From Phocaeicola_A sp963643925 (GTDB lineage: Bacteria; Bacteroidota; Bacteroidia; Bacteroidales; Bacteroidaceae), in contig CAVINS010000002.1 in assembly GCA_963643925.1 (NCBI GenBank), forward strand, positions 1-64,000: DNA of 64,000 bases, read 5' to 3'. Shown here one piece after another: positions 26,873-37,800 of this stretch. Each line of letters starts with the position of its first letter. Within the stretch, counting starts at the first letter, position 1. The notes under the pieces are model-generated. The model was not told where the DNA came from and did not search any database. It saw only the letters and a list, made by a program, of their open reading frames with translations. A program made the translations under genes and the position numbers.

Positions 26873-29164
26873 ATGAGAAGATTAACGGTTTTAATGATGC
26901 TTGCTTGTTGTGCTGTTGGCGCAAAAAATCAAAACATTACAGACTTGGCTGTTGCAAACGACCAAACGGCAGGCGTAGTGGTTGACCAAAACAATCAAAG
27001 CACGGTGGTGGACAGTGTGTTCCTTCACCCCTCTCGAATCAAGTTCGATAATCGTTGTTTCCAGATTGAAGGCAAGGACGTATTTCTCTTTAGTGGCGCT
27101 TTCCATTATTTCAGAGTGCCGCAATCTCTGTGGAAAAGCCGCTTTGAGAAACTGAGACAGGCGGGGTTCAACTGTGTGGAGACCTACGTCCCGTGGAATT
27201 GGCACGAACAGCGTATGCCAAAGTCTGTGAATGATGAGTCATGCTTTGATATGAGTCAGTTGGAAGATTTTCTGAAAATGGCAGAAGACTTCGGATTCTA
27301 TGTGATTGTTCGGCCGGGACCTTATATCTGTGCGGAATGGAGCGGTGGCGGATTTCCGCAGTGGTTGATGCGGAAGAAACCGGCAAAGACCAAGTTTGAT
27401 GCTTGGCTGCAAAGCAACGACCCTACATTCATGCAATGGAATGAGCATTGGTATAAGGCGGTGTGCCGTGTGGTGGCTCCTCATCAGATTACCAATAAAG
27501 AAGAAGGAAAACCGGGTGTTATTCTCTTTCAAGTGGAGAATGAATTCAATCGGGTAAAATGGTTCCCTTCGGCAGACAAGAAAGATTATCTTGTGAAACT
27601 AACACAATTGACCCGCAAGTATGGCATAGATGTTCCCATCATTACCTGTTGGACATCCGAGGCCCGTAATGTAATGGAAGGTTCTCTTAATGGTGTAGTG
27701 GATATGGTGAACAGTTATCCCAGGTGGATGGTAGAGAAAAATTTAGGTCGCTTAGTCAATCTCCAGTTGAAAACGCAACCGGGTAAGCCTCTTCTCTCGG
27801 GTGAACTGCAAGGTGGCTGGTATAGTGATATAGGCGGAAAACTTAGTTGGCAACAAGATGGTGTGGCTCCGGTGCAAACGCAAAACATTACCCTTTATGC
27901 CTTACAAAGAGGATTCTGCGGTTTGAGCTATTATATGACAGTCGGTGGTACCAACTTCGATGACTGGGCTTCACGGCAGACTACTACCACATACGACTAT
28001 GCGGCAGCCGTCAGTGAGGACGGATCGGTGAACGAACGTTTCCGTCGATTCAGTGGATTGGCTGGATTTTTAAAAGAACATGGAACTAAAGTTGCCCGTG
28101 CAGAGTTAATCCCGGTGAAATACAGTTCTACCGATGCTGACGTGTCATTGGCTCTTCGGCAGGCTGCCAATGGCGACCGTTACTACTTTGTAAGAACAGA
28201 AGAGCACAGCCGCCAGCATTTCGGTACGCTACAAACCACTGACTTGAGATTGGATTATGCATTGGAGCCTTTCGGCTCGATGGTTTATTACTTGCCGGCG
28301 GGAGCCACATGCGGAGAATGGTATCCCAAACTCCCGGAAACAAAACTGCATCCTGTGGTGAAGGCTGATACCATCACACTGCACCCCTCTTTACAGATGG
28401 CAGATGCACTTCCGGCTCGTTGGATAAAGTTAAAGAAGGGGGAACATTTGGATGAAGATGGCATTTATGGCCGTCACTTTGTCTATTACCGCACTCAAGC
28501 TCCTGCGGGCGGCATGCTGGAAATTGGTCGTATCGGCAACAAGTTAGTCAATGGCTCGGATGGAGATGAAGTGCTGGTCTCTGTAAATGGAGAGCGGATT
28601 CCGTTGTTGAAGGAAGACCAATATAGTGCTTTCTACCAACTGCCGGGCGATGCCAAAATAGGGAAAAAGGTGGAAGTCTTGATGTTGTTTGAAAGCAAGG
28701 GACTTCACCATCATACCAATCAAGTTGTGGAAGATTATTGGGAAATAGGTGTCAACTATGCGCGATGTGAAGGAAAAGACCTCAGTATGGAATATGCCTA
28801 TACAGAAAAAGATAAAGGCATAGAACTGTCAAAGGGGAAAAACTGTAGTTTGGCAAAACAGACCGATGCGGCGCTTTTGTCGTGGTACACTTACTCTTTC
28901 ACATTGCCTCAGCAACCGCAAGGCATTTGGTTTCCCTATCACCTTCGTTTGGAGCATAGCGGCAACGGCTTTATCTATTTGAATGGTCACTGCATAGGGC
29001 GTTGTTGGCAGAAAGGCCCACAGCAAGAATACTACTTGCCGGAATGTTGGCTGAACTTTGGAGGAGAGAATCATTTGACAGTCAGCTTGCGGCCTACTGC
29101 GGAAGGAGCGGAAATCCGAAAGGCGGAGATTGTACCAATGACCCATGTGGCTGAGAAAAGATGA
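26873..29164 (+). CDS. GH35-family beta-galactosidase
   Basis: A 763-residue enzyme. The N-terminal sequence MRRLTVLMMLACCAVGAK is a short signal. The GH35 barrel shows FSGAFHYFRVPQSLWKSRF, ETYVPWNWHE and GPYICAEWSGGGFPQWL, with acid/base E224 in FQVENEFNRV and nucleophile E311 in LLSGELQGGW; galactose-binding-like domains occupy the last third, including WFPYHLRLEHSGNGFIYLNG. It would remove terminal beta-galactose from oligosaccharides. Its codon use and GC are like those of GH39 and unlike the first 22 kb. Confidence 0.92.
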   Translation: MRRLTVLMMLACCAVGAKNQNITDLAVANDQTAGVVVDQNNQSTVVDSVFLHPSRIKFDNRCFQIEGKDVFLFSGAFHYFRVPQSLWKSRFEKLRQAGFNCVETYVPWNWHEQRMPKSVNDESCFDMSQLEDFLKMAEDFGFYVIVRPGPYICAEWSGGGFPQWLMRKKPAKTKFDAWLQSNDPTFMQWNEHWYKAVCRVVAPHQITNKEEGKPGVILFQVENEFNRVKWFPSADKKDYLVKLTQLTRKYGIDVPIITCWTSEARNVMEGSLNGVVDMVNSYPRWMVEKNLGRLVNLQLKTQPGKPLLSGELQGGWYSDIGGKLSWQQDGVAPVQTQNITLYALQRGFCGLSYYMTVGGTNFDDWASRQTTTTYDYAAAVSEDGSVNERFRRFSGLAGFLKEHGTKVARAELIPVKYSSTDADVSLALRQAANGDRYYFVRTEEHSRQHFGTLQTTDLRLDYALEPFGSMVYYLPAGATCGEWYPKLPETKLHPVVKADTITLHPSLQMADALPARWIKLKKGEHLDEDGIYGRHFVYYRTQAPAGGMLEIGRIGNKLVNGSDGDEVLVSVNGERIPLLKEDQYSAFYQLPGDAKIGKKVEVLMLFESKGLHHHTNQVVEDYWEIGVNYARCEGKDLSMEYAYTEKDKGIELSKGKNCSLAKQTDAALLSWYTYSFTLPQQPQGIWFPYHLRLEHSGNGFIYLNGHCIGRCWQKGPQQEYYLPECWLNFGGENHLTVSLRPTAEGAEIRKAEIVPMTHVAEKR

Positions 29165-29201
29165 AAATTACACCTAAAGCTATGGTACGCAACATTATAA
29201 T

Positions 29202-30023
29202 ATGATTATGAAAAAATCAACAATTATACTATTGCTCTTGTGTCTGACAGCTCCATTGTGGGCAATCATACATCCTTCTATTTATGTTTCCGACTTGGAT
29301 AAACGTGTTGTAAAAGAAAAAAATAGAGGCATCCGATTGGGCCAAGGAAGCTTTTGTACAATTGAAGAAGAAAGTAGACCCATACGTGGAACGTCATCAG
29401 AAAGATTCCGAATGGATAGTCTCACGTCTGGCCATGTATTGGAAAGAAGGGGCACACCACGCAGTGCTATCTAAGATTTTGTTTATGGGTATCTCAATCA
29501 GCACCCGACTCCACAACTGAAGGCTACGGGAAAGACTTTGACCGAAGTAGCCGGCACAGTGTTCAAACGTTTCATTGAAATCGGTTTTGTTCGTGGTGGA
29601 AAATCCGGGAATTGGAATGTAAATGGTTGGAACATGCTTTTGCGCCCTATTTTGGCTTTGGAAGGAAATGAGGCGTATCCCGATGGAAAAGGACGTTCGT
29701 ATTATTTGCATTACTTGACAACAGAGTCAACTCCTTATCATGATGCTATACCGGACATATTGAAATCATATGACCCCGTAACAGGCTTGTGGCCGGAATC
29801 TCCGGGATACTCTTTTGGTACCATAAGCCTGTTGTTGGAGTTCTCTTCCTTGTTGAAACGGTGTGGCATTGACATCATTGCAGACAATCCTATTCTGCAG
29901 AAAGCTGCTCTTGCGGTATTTCCGTGGATGGACGAAAGAGGTAAGATGATAGTCTTTGGAGATAGTCGGGGTGGGGATGCCAATTTTGTGACATTCATGC
30001 TGATTCATGTAAAAATACGGTAA
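29202..30023 (+). pseudogene. Broken heparinase II/III-type lyase gene
   Basis: The signal peptide (MIMKKSTIILLLLCLTAPLWA) is followed by a frameshift near 29320; the correct sequence continues in another frame with DWAKEAFVQLKKKVDPYVE and WIVSRLAMYWKEGAHH, then shifts or is deleted again near 29465. The third piece (YLNQHPTPQLKATGK..., 29480-30023) matches the intact lyase at 46811 through WNMLLRPILALEGNEAYPDGKG and ESPGYSFG. The catalytic C-terminal half is missing: the reading stops at DANFVTFMLIHVKIR. It is therefore a decayed homologue of the 46811 gene and is unlikely to give an active protein. Confidence 0.85.
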
Positions 30024-30068
30024 AAAGGGCAAAAATAGCGTTCCGCGGAACGTGTCTTTTTGCCCTTT
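30024..30068. terminator. Bidirectional terminator between converging genes
   Basis: AAAGGGCAAAAA pairs with TTTTTGCCCTTT around a self-complementary core (CGTTCCGCGGAACG, 30039-30052). It separates the plus-strand pseudogene from the minus-strand PUL operon. Confidence 0.8.
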
Positions 30069-30119
30069 AAAACAGTTGTTTTAGTTATAATAACTACTTT
30101 CGAAGTAGGTTCATGAAAG

Positions 30120-31574
30120 TTATTTGGCAAAGAGCAGTGATCCCCAACCAAAGATGTCGAAGCCACCGGAGTCTGGACCATAGTCGCCGGCTCCACCGTC
30201 ACAATAGCCGCGTGAAGCATTCTGGCGCATCACGTCTCTGACTTGTTTGCTATATTTTGCCGGTTGTCCGTAATCATCAGCCAGACGGCAGACCAATTCC
30301 CAACACGGGTTCATAATGCCTCTTGTATCATTGCCCTGCTGATGCTCTGAGTAGGAAATGCTGGGCCATACCTGATTGGTGTTCTCGTTTGTACACTTTT
30401 CCAGGGCAGTATAGGGCAAACTGCTGACATCGTAGAGGAAATTTTTCATGTACCATGATTTGCCGTCAGAACTCTTCTCTTCCACTGTTCCCACATTGTA
30501 TTTTGCCTGGTATTCAAACATTGACAGGGGCAGGTAATTGTCGTAAGTCAACAGGTCTTCACCCACGCTGGCTGCCATCTTGCAGAAGATAGCCAACATA
30601 CCTACACAGAGTGATGCATGTCCTTGGTCGCGACCGGCTTCCTGGCATTGTCCCAATTTCTCTGAACTGTCCGGATCCTGGTGTTGGAATGGAATTCCGT
30701 TATTGATCATACCGCTACCTGAGCCGAACTTGAAGTACTGTATGGCTTCGTTTATCTTGCTGTTGTCATCGTTCAGAATGCCGATAGCCAACATGGAGGT
30801 CATCTGTGCCAAGTCCCAATTGAACCATTCGTGGAGTGGGCAGGCTGCTGAATTGTGTTTCGAAAGGAAGGTGGTGTTTTGCTCGTAGAAGACATCCGAC
30901 AACCAGTTCTTGAATGTGGAGAAATCGTTCGAAGACCAACCGCTGTAGCTGCGCATCAGTTCTGCCGCATTGGCAATTTGGTACACCTCCAACATGATAA
31001 GAACCTCATTGGGGTCAATCGTGTTACCGTCTTTCCCGACAACTAAACCTACGCAGGTCTTTGCCCAACTGTTCATGATGTTGACCGCAGTCTTGGCATA
31101 TCCCTCGTCGCCTGTGATTTTCCACAGAATAGCTTGTGCGTAGGCTGCTGCACAGTCACGGGAGAAATGCATGTAGTTTGCACAGATGCCATCGTACCAA
31201 TCCGATTCTATGCCATTTGCTATCCAACGGTCTATTTTAGCCCAGTTCGCGTCATTCAGTCTGGCCAACTTCTTCACCGGATTGGGTGAGTAACCCTTCT
31301 TTGTATAGGTATTGGTCGAACGGGTCATGTGGTTGTAGGCGTTGGTCCATGGTTGCTCTCCGGCTGCCAGTTTTTCTTTGATGAATTCAAAGTCTTCCTC
31401 TGTATGCAACATGCAGGGGTGATTCAGACCACCCTCCGGAATGTAGCTTTTCACTTCCGGCCAACTGTCGATGTCCGCATAGCCGTCCTTTATCTCGCTG
31501 CACGAGGAGAACAAACTTGGAGTCAGGGCTATCAGCCCTGCTCCTAATATTCTTCTGAGTATATTCTTTTTCAT
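30120..31574 (-). CDS. Alginate-lyase-fold lipoprotein (PL38-like)
   Basis: A 484-residue lipoprotein (signal ending SLFSSCSEI) with an (alpha/alpha)-barrel alginate-lyase-type domain (PF05426 kind). Seen are HPCMLHTEEDFEFIKEKLAAG, WFNWDLAQMTSMLAIG and AGRDQGHASLCVGMLA, the latter typical of PL38-type lyases that cut glucuronan-like chains. Activity and substrate are inferred from motifs only. It is the last gene of the SusC-SusD-SGBP operon, 11 bp after the binding-protein gene, so it is probably a surface or periplasmic enzyme for the imported glycan. Confidence 0.75.
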   Translation of the reverse strand: MKKNILRRILGAGLIALTPSLFSSCSEIKDGYADIDSWPEVKSYIPEGGLNHPCMLHTEEDFEFIKEKLAAGEQPWTNAYNHMTRSTNTYTKKGYSPNPVKKLARLNDANWAKIDRWIANGIESDWYDGICANYMHFSRDCAAAYAQAILWKITGDEGYAKTAVNIMNSWAKTCVGLVVGKDGNTIDPNEVLIMLEVYQIANAAELMRSYSGWSSNDFSTFKNWLSDVFYEQNTTFLSKHNSAACPLHEWFNWDLAQMTSMLAIGILNDDNSKINEAIQYFKFGSGSGMINNGIPFQHQDPDSSEKLGQCQEAGRDQGHASLCVGMLAIFCKMAASVGEDLLTYDNYLPLSMFEYQAKYNVGTVEEKSSDGKSWYMKNFLYDVSSLPYTALEKCTNENTNQVWPSISYSEHQQGNDTRGIMNPCWELVCRLADDYGQPAKYSKQVRDVMRQNASRGYCDGGAGDYGPDSGGFDIFGWGSLLFAK

Positions 31575-31585
31575 GTTTTCTTATG

Positions 31586-33163
31586 TTATTCGTTTGCTAA
31601 ATAGTATGCTTTTATTTCTTCCAGGCTGCTGAAAGTTCCTAACCAGTAGAGGTCGTAGCTCTTTTCGGTGACATAATCGATGTCGGCTACTACAAGGTCG
31701 AAATAGTTCAAATCCACCAGGCCTGTTTCTTTATCAGTGCCTTCAAGCAATTTGGCTTGGTTGAACTCGAAGACGTAGACCTTCGGTTGCCCATTCCATT
31801 TGACATCGGTTAAAGTGGGAGTATCGCCACTCATGTCGAGCTCTTTAGAGAAGTTCACGTGACCGATGTTGCCAACCGATGTCGGGGTGAGGTTGAGCGC
31901 CATCTTGTTGTATTTCCATCCATTAGCCGTTCCATGTTTGACACCATTGTATCCTTTGGTCTCGTCATAGTAATACGGACGGCGTATCTTCACGGCAAAA
32001 TACTTATACTTGGCTGTGCTCACATAGAATCCGCCTTTATTGCTGGTGCTGGCCAACACAATGTCTTGACGGCCAGAGCCGGAAACGTCAACATGATAGT
32101 ACTTGTCTTCTTTCTTATAGGTCGTGCCTGATCTCCACGATGCGCTGAAGGGTGCCAGTCCGTCGGCAAAGTTGTGGATGAAATATCCACCCGCTGTTGT
32201 CACTGTCGTAGAACCCAAAGTCTTTCCATCGGGAGTGGAAGCTATCAGGCTGAGTTTATGTCCTGTGAGCTTGAATGTCGACGGATTGATGGTTAACGAC
32301 AACTTCATATTGCCCTTGTTGTCAAACGATGCCATCTTTTCGTCATCCATACTCCATTTGATGAGTGAGAAGGTTGCATCCTCCGGGGTCAGCTTGACGT
32401 AGTCGTGCAGGTCAACGGTTTGTCCGTAGGCCAAGTCTTGCAATTTGTCCGTATTGATGAACTCTACGGCTGTCGGTACGATACTCGGCAACACCTTGAA
32501 TGAGTAGCTTGCACGTGCCGTTCCGCCGTCGCGGGTTGTCAGCGTGATTGTCGCCTCTCCTTTTTTCAGTGTTTGCACCAAACCGTTCTCGTCCACGGTG
32601 GCCACTTCCGGGTCGGAACTCAGCCAGGTATACCGTTCATAGGTATGGTTCTCGGGCAGTGCCGTCACTTGCATTTGCCGGTTCTCACCAGCCAACACGG
32701 TAGTACTTTCAGCTCCATCCTCCACATTGTCGGTTTTGAGGGTCAAACTCTCCACAGGGATCACTTCCTTTATCACCTTCACGCTGAGAGTGGGGGTTGC
32801 CTCTTGTGTACCGAACCCTATTTCGGGGCTCACGTAGATGACAGCTTTTCCTTCTTTCTGACCGGCCGTGATTACACCAGTGGAACTTACAGTGACAATG
32901 TCTTCGTTTGTCGAAGTCCACGTAAGCACTGGATTGTCGGCATTGACCGGTGAGATGGTGTAGTGCAGTTCCAGTTGCTGGCCGAATGCAAGACAGATGC
33001 TTCCGTCTTTCAGTTCATAATCGGTCTTCTCTATGTCTACGGAATTGATCAATAAGGCCTCAGAGCCCACTTCTCCGTAATTTTTGTCATCGGAGCATGC
33101 TCCCAATGCCACGGACAGCATCAGAGCCGTTCCGAAGAAACCATATTTATATATTGTATTCAT
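31586..33163 (-). CDS. Surface glycan-binding lipoprotein, Ig-like repeats plus DUF4979
   Basis: A 525-residue lipoprotein. The cysteine is followed by SDDKNYGE, a Bacteroidota surface-export signal. BIG2-type Ig-like domains fill about residues 40-320 (WTSTNEDIVTVSSTGVITAG, WLSSDPEVATVDENGLV), and the last 200 residues are a DUF4979-type domain (FIHNFADG to LYWLGTFSSLEEIKAYY). It sits where the accessory glycan-binding protein of a PUL normally sits, right after SusD. Its 3' end shares a 201-bp perfect stretch with the gene at 41544, in inverted orientation. Confidence 0.85.
   Translation of the reverse strand: MNTIYKYGFFGTALMLSVALGACSDDKNYGEVGSEALLINSVDIEKTDYELKDGSICLAFGQQLELHYTISPVNADNPVLTWTSTNEDIVTVSSTGVITAGQKEGKAVIYVSPEIGFGTQEATPTLSVKVIKEVIPVESLTLKTDNVEDGAESTTVLAGENRQMQVTALPENHTYERYTWLSSDPEVATVDENGLVQTLKKGEATITLTTRDGGTARASYSFKVLPSIVPTAVEFINTDKLQDLAYGQTVDLHDYVKLTPEDATFSLIKWSMDDEKMASFDNKGNMKLSLTINPSTFKLTGHKLSLIASTPDGKTLGSTTVTTAGGYFIHNFADGLAPFSASWRSGTTYKKEDKYYHVDVSGSGRQDIVLASTSNKGGFYVSTAKYKYFAVKIRRPYYYDETKGYNGVKHGTANGWKYNKMALNLTPTSVGNIGHVNFSKELDMSGDTPTLTDVKWNGQPKVYVFEFNQAKLLEGTDKETGLVDLNYFDLVVADIDYVTEKSYDLYWLGTFSSLEEIKAYYLANE
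31733..31933 (-). repeat. Left arm of a 201-bp perfect inverted repeat
   Basis: Identical, in reverse complement, to 43302-43502. Identity stays high for about another 130 bp outward from 31933 (a few differences). It lies in the DUF4979-coding part of the glycan-binding gene. The two arms bracket 11.4 kb holding the 5' parts of both genes, susD, susC and the membrane regulator. Confidence 0.92.
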
Positions 33164-33193
33164 TTGTCTAACAATTAACAGGTTAAAGATTCA

Positions 33194-34882
33194 TTACCAA
33201 CCAGGGTTTTGGCCGATGTTGGGGTTCAACTGTATTTGGTCGGCAGGCAATGGCAACAGATAGTTTTTCGTTGTCCATGAACGTCCACTCTCATGGATTA
33301 GACATCCCTCTTCGTTCGTTTCCTTCGAGGTAATCCATTTAGTCTCCCACTCTGTGCCGATACGTTTGATGCCCAATACGTCTTGTGGCATCTCCACTTC
33401 GGCTGTCTTCCAACGCTTCAGGTCGTCTATGCGGAATGCTTCATGCACGAGCTCGACGGTACGTTCGCGTCGTATCTCTGTGCGCATGTCCATCGTAGCG
33501 TGTGCTTTTATCAGTGAGTTGCTCAGCTTTGGCATCTCGGGATTCACACGCAGGCGTACAAGGTTGAGTGAGAGGTCCAGATCGGCATCGCTGATTTGGT
33601 CATCACGTTCATACACGGCCTCGGCATAGTTCAGCAATACCTCGGCATATCGGATTATCGGGTAGTCATAGCCTTCTTTGGTGGTGGACACTTCACGCTC
33701 GGCTGCCCATTTGCGCGACTGGTAACCGGTTCCTCTATCGGCAGAGCAAGTGATGGGCACATCGGTGTCATCCCATTTGCGTGATGCCTTGTAGTATTCT
33801 TGGTTAGGCTTCAGTATTACTGCATTCATACGGTTGTCGCGGTTGGCGTATTCGCTGTCCCATTTGTCGTAACCTTGGAACTTGGGCGAGATGTCGACAG
33901 GCAGTCCATCGCTGCACAGATACATGTTCGCCAGTTTGCGCGACAAAGTCACGGCTTCATTGTTGGCATAGGTATGTGTCACGTTCTTGCCGATGGGGGA
34001 GAGTACCTCTTCATGTTGTCGTACGAAGATGTACTCCTTGTTGGAGAGTTTGCTGATGCTCTTGTCGGGGCAGCACTGCACATCTTCCAGAATGAAGAGA
34101 TAGCGATAGGCATCTGTTCCCAGTGAGGCAGGAGCAAACAGTTCGTATTGTTTGCTGTCGATAACGGCTTTGGCGGCAGTGGCAGCAATGTCAAGCAACG
34201 CTTTAGACCGGTCGTTGTTCTCATTGCCGTTGCGTGACTTTTGCCATGTTCCCTCGTACAGAGCTACACGTGAGAGGAATGCTTGTGCTGCCATCTTGCA
34301 GAGGCAACCCTCGTCGCGTGGACTGTCTGGCAGATAGTCTATGGCCGATTTCAAATCTTCGATGATATGGTCGATGACAACACCCCGGTCATCACGCTCG
34401 GCATTCATCTCTGGAGAGTCGATGTCTACCGGATGGTCGAGCCAGATGACATCTCCGTAGAGCTGTACCAGGTCGAAGAAGCAGTATGCACGGAAAAAGT
34501 AAGCCTCTCCAATATATGTATTGATGGAGGTTGAGCCGGAGTAGCCTGCAGCATTCTGCAACAGCATATTTACACGTCTGATGTGCGAGTAAGCTCCGGT
34601 ATAGTTGCCGTCGGAAGTCGTCAGTTGGTTGTTGCCGTGGCTGTAATCGTTGCTGGTCGTTCCCACGGCCAAGTCTGAACGCACGTCACTGTGTGGTGCG
34701 TCGTATAGAGCGGAACTGAAGTCGCGCGTCCATCCGTAGAAATTGTTTGCGAAGTACTTGAAGTTATCCGCATCTGACCAAAGGTTTCCGTCGGCCAGTT
34801 TGTCCTTGGGGTCGAAATCGAGGCAAGAGCTCATCGTCATCCCCATGAAAGCAGCTAAAAGTAGTGTTTTATATGTTTTCAT
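33194..34882 (-). CDS. SusD/RagB-family glycan-binding lipoprotein
   Basis: A 562-residue outer-membrane lipoprotein (MKTYKTLLLAAFMGMTMSSC). It has the SusD_N helical repeat region (NLWSDADNFKYFANNFYGW; later AYFFRAYCFFDLVQLYGDV) and a C-terminal RagB half ending LLPLPADQIQLNPNIGQNPGW, the usual ending of this family. It caps the SusC barrel and binds the target glycan. It starts 14 bp after the susC stop and is followed 30 bp on by the next binding protein, so all are in one operon. Confidence 0.95.
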   Translation of the reverse strand: MKTYKTLLLAAFMGMTMSSCLDFDPKDKLADGNLWSDADNFKYFANNFYGWTRDFSSALYDAPHSDVRSDLAVGTTSNDYSHGNNQLTTSDGNYTGAYSHIRRVNMLLQNAAGYSGSTSINTYIGEAYFFRAYCFFDLVQLYGDVIWLDHPVDIDSPEMNAERDDRGVVIDHIIEDLKSAIDYLPDSPRDEGCLCKMAAQAFLSRVALYEGTWQKSRNGNENNDRSKALLDIAATAAKAVIDSKQYELFAPASLGTDAYRYLFILEDVQCCPDKSISKLSNKEYIFVRQHEEVLSPIGKNVTHTYANNEAVTLSRKLANMYLCSDGLPVDISPKFQGYDKWDSEYANRDNRMNAVILKPNQEYYKASRKWDDTDVPITCSADRGTGYQSRKWAAEREVSTTKEGYDYPIIRYAEVLLNYAEAVYERDDQISDADLDLSLNLVRLRVNPEMPKLSNSLIKAHATMDMRTEIRRERTVELVHEAFRIDDLKRWKTAEVEMPQDVLGIKRIGTEWETKWITSKETNEEGCLIHESGRSWTTKNYLLPLPADQIQLNPNIGQNPGW

Positions 34883-34896
34883 AAATCAGTAGCTTT

Positions 34897-37800
34897 TTAG
34901 AAAGTTAAATTCATGCCGAAAGTGATGGTCCGTACAAACGGGTAACGTCCTGTACCACTTACCGAACTGCTGGCTTCGGGGTCCCAACCATCGTTGATGT
35001 TGGAAATTTCCCAAAGGTCAGCTCCCGATGCATAGATACGCGCCGCACTGATTACTTTCAGTTTGTTCAGCAAAGACGAGGGGAATGTGTATCCCAAGGT
35101 CACATTCTTCAGACGAAGGTAAGAGCCGTCTTCCACCGACCACGATGAACACTGGTAGTTGTAGTTGTTTATCGTTCCGTTGTTGGTATAGGTCGGATAA
35201 TTTGCGTTCGGGTTTTCGGCGCTCCATGTGTTGTTTACCGACTGATTGGTCGTGTTCAAGTATACAGCCTTCATCGGGATACGCCATTGGCTTGATCCTG
35301 AACGGAAGATGGTCCGTTTGCCCACTCCCTGGAAGATGCACGAAAGGTCGAATCCCTTCCATTCCACACCTGCATTGATAGAGAATGAAATCTTCGGGTC
35401 GTCCGTTCCCAGGTAGACAAGGTCTTTCTCCGTCAGCTTGCCGTCACCGTTCACATCCTGGTACATGTTGTCGCCTAAACGAATCTGATTGGTCAGTCCG
35501 ATGGTGTTGCCGGCAAGGTAACGATAGAGATACTTCTGTCGTTGTTCCTCATTCTGTATTTTTCCGGTGTAGAGAAGTCCGAACACACTGTTCAGCGGAT
35601 AGCCCTGTTGCTTGCCCTGTAATCCTGACCGGAGGACACTCACACCGCCAATGTCCGTCAGTTCGTTGGTCGTGTAGGTGAATGTGCCACCCACGTGATA
35701 GTTGACATCCCCGATGTGGTCTGCCCAGTTCACTTGGAACTCATAACCTTTGGACTCGAACTTGCCACTATTGGTCGTACCGGCTCCGTCGCCCAAGATG
35801 CCTGGATAAGAAACGGTAATCAGCATGTTGTCGTTCTTCTTCATGAAGACTTCTGCGGTACCGGTGAACCGGTTGCCGAACAGACCGAAGTCGACGCCGA
35901 TATTGTAGTTGTGGATGCACTCCCAGGTACGTCCCTCTGAGGCTATGTTTCCATCCGTGTCGATGACGGTGGCTTTGTTGGAGCCTAACAGAACACCTGC
36001 TGACGACTTGTAGTTATAGTATTGTTTGCCTTCGTAGCGGTTCACACCACCTTGGTTACCCACTTGTCCATAACTGGCACGCAGTTTCAGCTCGTCTATC
36101 CAATTGATACGTTTCATGAATTTCTCTTCACTGATGCGCCATCCGGCTGAGGCACCCCAAAAGAAGTCCCAACGGTCTGTCTTGAACTTCGACGATCCGT
36201 CGTATCGCATATTCACCTCTGCCAAGTATCTCGACTTGTAGTCGTAGTTCAAACGTGAATAGTAAGCAAGGATTGCTTCTTGCCACTTTGTTGCGCTTGA
36301 TATGCTGACGATACCCGATCCGTTGATGACATCCAATGCCGGCTGGATGTTTTTCGCGGTTGTCTCGTTGTAATCATACTCCTTCATCTCGTACTGTGTA
36401 CCAATCATGGCTTTCACGTTGTGTACGTCGGCGAAAGTGTTGTGGTAGTTGAGATATCCGGTCACCGAATAGAAGTCTGTGCGCGCATGACTCTTCGAGT
36501 AGGATGACTCTTCGGGGTTGGCGATGGACGGAATATCCTTGGAACTTCCGTTGAATGTACGGGTTCCTGCGTAGTTGTACGATGTGATGGAGAGTCTCTT
36601 TTTGTCGCGAGTGGCAACATTGGTGTTGTAACCCAAGTTACCTACCAGGTCGAGGTTATCAGAGAGTTTGAAGGTCAATGTCTCGCTAAGGTTTATCTCC
36701 GATACTTTCAGACGGTTGTCTCCACCCAACTCGGCATACCAGATAGGCGAGAGCCATGTACCCCATGAGTAGGGACGTCCGTCGATGGTAGATGCAGGCA
36801 GACCTGGTTGCGGGTAACCGTCCGTCAGCGTGCTGGATATCTGCGTTGGTGACACTTGGTCCTGTCGGTTGTAGGCGATGACACTTTCGAGGCGGAAGAA
36901 GTCCGTCACCTGGATTTTGTTTGTCAATCGCATGTTGTAACGTTGGTTGTTGTTGTTTCCCCACATCAGGTTACTGCCGTCGTAGAGGTAACCCACTGAC
37001 AGTCGATAGAGGTTTTTCTCTGTTCCTCCCGATACGGCCAGGTCGTGTTGCGTAGAACCTGAGTCACCGAATAGGATATCCGTCCAGTTGGTATCGAAGA
37101 AGCACATGTCGGCTGTGTCGTCAAAAGCGCCAAATGGATTGGTCGAGTGGTCGAAGTCGATATACTTACCTTCGTTGGCCAGTGTCATCTTCGCGTACTT
37201 AATCCATGTGTCACTTTCATCGTAACCATCGTTTGTACGGGCTTGGATGACGGCATTTGCCCACTCGGATATGTTCATCAGTGTAGGTTGTAGACCCACT
37301 CTTTTATAGGTATACGAGCCGCTGTATTCCACTTTTGCTTTTCCCTCCTGAGCCTGTTTGGTGGTGATAAGTACCACACCGCCTGCAGCACGTGCTCCAT
37401 AGATGGCTGCCGATCCGTCCTTCAGAAAGTTGATGGACTGGATATCCGAAGGGTTCAGGTTGCGCATGGCATTCACATCTTCGTAGGCCACTCCATCGAT
37501 GATAATCAAGGGTGAGGCGGAGTTGACGGATACCGAGCCGCGCACTTTCATGCCCCAACTCTCGTCGCCAGGGGCGGATGAGTTACGGGTGATGATGACT
37601 CCGGGCACCTGTCCCTGCATGGCCTGCAGCGGAGAAGACAACGAACCTTTGTTTTTCAACAGCTTGTCCGTCACTACGGTCACGGCACCTGTCAAGGTCT
37701 CTTTCTTCTGTGTACCGAATCCCACGACAACCACTTCGTCCATAATTTCGGAACTCTCTTTCAGAATGATGTCCAATACACTTTTGTTGCCCACTACGAC

